From Pyropia yezoensis (Eukaryota; Rhodophyta; Bangiophyceae; Bangiales; Bangiaceae), in contig CM020619.1 in NCBI GenBank assembly GCA_009829735.1, positions 17,055,816 through 17,119,815 on the forward strand: DNA of 64,000 nt, given 5' to 3'. Below the pieces are notes generated by a model. It did no database searches and was not told the origin of the DNA. It saw only the letters and a list, made by a program, of their open reading frames with translations. The position numbers were made by a program, and so were the translations under genes. How positions within the stretch are numbered: position 1 is the first letter of the stretch; every line of letters starts with the position of its first letter. Shown in pieces: positions 61,716 through 64,000 of this stretch.

Positions 61716-64000
61716 ATGTTCCGTCGTGGACGTCGTGGCGGTGGCGGTGGCAGTGGCGGTGGCGGTGGCGGTGGTGGTGGCGGTGATGACGGGCGTGCCT
61801 CTTTTGCTGCTGCGGTGCGCGCTGGGGACGTGGCGACCGTGAAGGCGGCCTTGGCCGCCGACTCGACGCTGGGGCGGGGACCTGTTGATGGCGAGGAGAC
61901 GCCGCTCCACGAGGCATCGGAACTGGGCTACACCGATATTGCCGAGGAACTGCTGCGCGTCGGCGCGACCGTGGACGCGGTGGACAAGGACGGATGGTCG
62001 CCGCTGCATTGGGCGGCCAAGTCGGGCCACAAGGACGTGGCGGAGAAGCTGCTGCGCGCGAGCGCGGCGGTGGACGCGGCGGACAAATACGCATCGACGC
62101 CGCTGCATCAGGCGGCCTGCTCAGGCCACAAGGACGTGGCAGAGCAGCTGCTGCTCTCGGGCGCGGCGGTGGACGCGGCGGACGCGGACGGATCGACGCC
62201 GCTGCATCTGGCGGCCGGCTCAGGCCACAAGGACGTGGCGGAGCAGCTGCTGCACGCCGGCGCAGCCGTGGACGCGGTGGACCTGCTCGGATGGACGCCG
62301 CTGCATCGGGCGGCCGGCGCGGGCCACAAGGACGTGGCGGAGCAGCTGCTGGTTGCGGGCGCGGCGGTGGACGCGCGGGACGTCAGCGGACGGACGCCGC
62401 TGCATCGGGCGGCCGAGGCGGTGTTGAGGGTGGCATTCGGTGATGACGGTATCGCTCGCTCTGTGGAAGTCGTATGTGTTCTTGTGGCTTGGGGTGCGGT
62501 CGCTTCTGCAGACGTGCGGCCCAGCGCCGTGAGGGGTGCCACAACCCGCGGCAAGCGGCTTCGCTCTGCGCTGAGCACGACGCGCGTTTTGTCGCCAGAG
62601 GAGATAAGTGACGCCAAGGCTGAGTGGAACGCCGCAGCGGCAAAGGCCAAGGACGAGGTTGCCGTGGTGAGTGCGGCTGCCCGTGCCCTGGCAGAACTTC
62701 AAGTGGTGCACGACGGGTTTGTAGCGGCGCCTGAGACTCTGACGCTGGCGGCCATCAAGGAGGAGCTCGTGCGGAGCCGCATCCGCGACGCGCGTTGCCT
62801 GCAAATCGCACACCGGGTGCTGCTGTTTGCAGACCGGGTGGGTGTGTTTGCTCGTGAGGACGGTGGGGTCACGACTCAGCGGCGCCACGACTTGTTCCAA
62901 CGGGTCTACCAGCCCACCGTGGGGTGGCTGGACACGCCTGGCGACCGCGGCCTGGTAGCGTCTATTGTGCATCACGCTGCCGAGCAGGGCTTGGTTGACC
63001 ATGTGCACTTGTCGATCATGGGCGTGGCGCTTGAGCTGGACCACAAGTTCTCGACGCAGCTGAAGGCGGTGGTGGAGCGGCTCAACCGTCTGGAGTCGGC
63101 AACGGTGAACGCGGGCAAGCTTTTGTGCGACACCGTGCAGGAGCTGCGCGACCTGAAGGAGCACCTCCGCGACAAGGAGGAGCTCGACCGGAAGGTGGCG
63201 CTGGCCAAGTCGGCGGTGAAGATTGGGGTGAGCCTGGCGCCTGTGGTCGGCGCTGCACTCAACGCCAGCGTCGACGTTGTGGCCGCATTTGCCGACGGCA
63301 CGACGGAACTGGCGGTGGTTTGCCGGCACCTGGTGGACCCCGCGGACATTGCCGCGGCCCGGCAGGTCATGCAGCACGTAAGTGACGCCTCAGGCACCCT
63401 GCCTGCGGCGCAACTGGAACAGCTGCAGGCCGTTTTGCACCCTTACACGTCTATCAAAGACGTCAACGAGGCTCTTGCGTTTGTGGAGGAGGCTCTGGTG
63501 GATGAAGGAGTGGAGGACGAGGGCGTTTCTGGGGACATTCCGAAAGTGCAGCTCGACAGTGTGGCCGAAGAGCCCGCCTCGGACGAAGCGGAGGACAAGC
63601 TGGAGAAGTTCAAGGATGTGGTCATTGATGTCGCCATCGAGCATGGTGTGGACGAAATGGCGCCTGACAAGCGTGGCCGCGCGCAGCCGGGGTCTGCCAA
63701 GTCCACCCCGACGCCGGTGGCTACACCAGCTGGTGTGCAAGGCGGCGCCGGCGTGCACGCCCCTCCCTACAACTCCATCGGCCGCTCGCCGCCGGCTCGA
63801 CCAGAGGCTGCTGAGTCGGACGAGGCGGGCACATCCGCGGCGCCGCTGCCGACGCCACACCCCGTGCGGCCGCCGTCATCGCCGGCGCTGGCTGGCGGCG
63901 TGGCGGCCTCTGTCTCGCCCCCCCCCGCGGGGCCCCTCGCACACGCGCCCGGCGAGCTGGTGGGCGCCACGGGTGTGCCCGCCATGGCGCTGCTCCGAGG
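61716..64000 (+). CDS. Ankyrin-repeat protein with long helical C-terminus, runs off the window
   Basis: The frame stays open from the ATG at 61716 to the window end (more than 760 codons), so the gene is incomplete here. It starts MFRRGRR and a Gly run, then a helical cap (SFAAAVRAGDVATVKAALAA). About five ankyrin repeats follow at roughly residues 58-226, four of them nearly identical in the GHKDVAEQLL helix. Next come a long helical region with a probable coiled coil (LKAVVERLNRLESATVNAGK onward, about 445-503) and a hydrophobic stretch IGVSLAPVVGAALNASVDVV. Acidic segments lead to a Pro/Ala-rich tail. The repeats would bind a partner and the coiled coil would oligomerise. Cell role unknown. 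Confidence 0.85.
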   Translation, partial: MFRRGRRGGGGGSGGGGGGGGGGDDGRASFAAAVRAGDVATVKAALAADSTLGRGPVDGEETPLHEASELGYTDIAEELLRVGATVDAVDKDGWSPLHWAAKSGHKDVAEKLLRASAAVDAADKYASTPLHQAACSGHKDVAEQLLLSGAAVDAADADGSTPLHLAAGSGHKDVAEQLLHAGAAVDAVDLLGWTPLHRAAGAGHKDVAEQLLVAGAAVDARDVSGRTPLHRAAEAVLRVAFGDDGIARSVEVVCVLVAWGAVASADVRPSAVRGATTRGKRLRSALSTTRVLSPEEISDAKAEWNAAAAKAKDEVAVVSAAARALAELQVVHDGFVAAPETLTLAAIKEELVRSRIRDARCLQIAHRVLLFADRVGVFAREDGGVTTQRRHDLFQRVYQPTVGWLDTPGDRGLVASIVHHAAEQGLVDHVHLSIMGVALELDHKFSTQLKAVVERLNRLESATVNAGKLLCDTVQELRDLKEHLRDKEELDRKVALAKSAVKIGVSLAPVVGAALNASVDVVAAFADGTTELAVVCRHLVDPADIAAARQVMQHVSDASGTLPAAQLEQLQAVLHPYTSIKDVNEALAFVEEALVDEGVEDEGVSGDIPKVQLDSVAEEPASDEAEDKLEKFKDVVIDVAIEHGVDEMAPDKRGRAQPGSAKSTPTPVATPAGVQGGAGVHAPPYNSIGRSPPARPEAAESDEAGTSAAPLPTPHPVRPPSSPALAGGVAASVSPPPAGPLAHAPGELVGATGVPAMALLR

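Noticed and set aside
61885-62427. Arg/Trp/Cys-rich 180-codon ORF over the second ankyrin gene
   Set aside because: It is a shadow. The frame beginning at 61716 gives perfect ankyrin repeats across the same bases.
1-64000. tRNA, rRNA or other structured RNA genes
   Set aside because: No cloverleaf with A and B boxes, no rRNA core sequence and no snRNA-like stretch was found by eye. A covariance-model scan would be needed to exclude small RNAs.

Overview
This is nuclear eukaryotic DNA. It is very GC-rich outside the transposons, with long G/C homopolymer runs, and its proteins are full of Ala, Gly and Pro tracts. Host genes are mostly single-exon. The clearest spliced gene, a beta-carbonic anhydrase, has two GT-AG introns. 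Organelle-type transit peptides, a beta-carbonic anhydrase, an MscS channel and abundant LTR elements suit an alga; a bangiophyte red alga of the Porphyra/Pyropia kind is my best guess, but that is an inference from style and not a match to a known sequence.

Layout. 0-12 kb is host DNA: an ankyrin-repeat gene whose 5' end is damaged, two decayed fragments (one leucine-rich-like), a RAD17-type checkpoint clamp-loader gene, a convergent MscS-like channel gene, a hypothetical Gly/Pro-rich ORF and a spliced gene remnant. 12.1-13.8 kb is a TIR-bounded element with no recognisable transposase. 13.8-46.7 kb is a nest of LTR retrotransposons: a broken Ty1/Copia element (with a solo LTR inside it) is cut by a Ty3/Gypsy chromovirus (gypsy-1, 18433-46724), which itself carries two younger chromoviruses, gypsy-2 (19938-29680) and gypsy-3 (31712-40884). 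The two inner elements have perfect 5-bp target duplications (ACTTC and AGGGG). LTR divergence falls in nesting order: about 2%, 1% and 0.2%.

46.7-64 kb returns to host DNA: a minisatellite, an AT-richer patch with a 79-residue ORF, a chromatin-type gene with an RGG start and a C-terminal HARE-HTH domain, the three-exon beta-carbonic anhydrase, a small protein with repeated RRxSxD sites, a beta-lactamase-like serine hydrolase whose reading frame changes several times, and a second ankyrin-repeat gene that runs off the right edge.

The most interesting signal is in the retrotransposons. All three chromoviruses carry, between pol and the 3' LTR, a further ORF on the opposite strand. The three antisense proteins are very diverged but share a motif with identical spacing (a YP pair, then E-[VI]-P-x-G 11 residues on), and they overlap no sense-strand ORF. 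This looks like a conserved accessory gene of an algal chromovirus lineage. A second theme is that frame changes in host genes such as RAD17 fall at G/C homopolymers, so some apparent breaks may be sequencing error.
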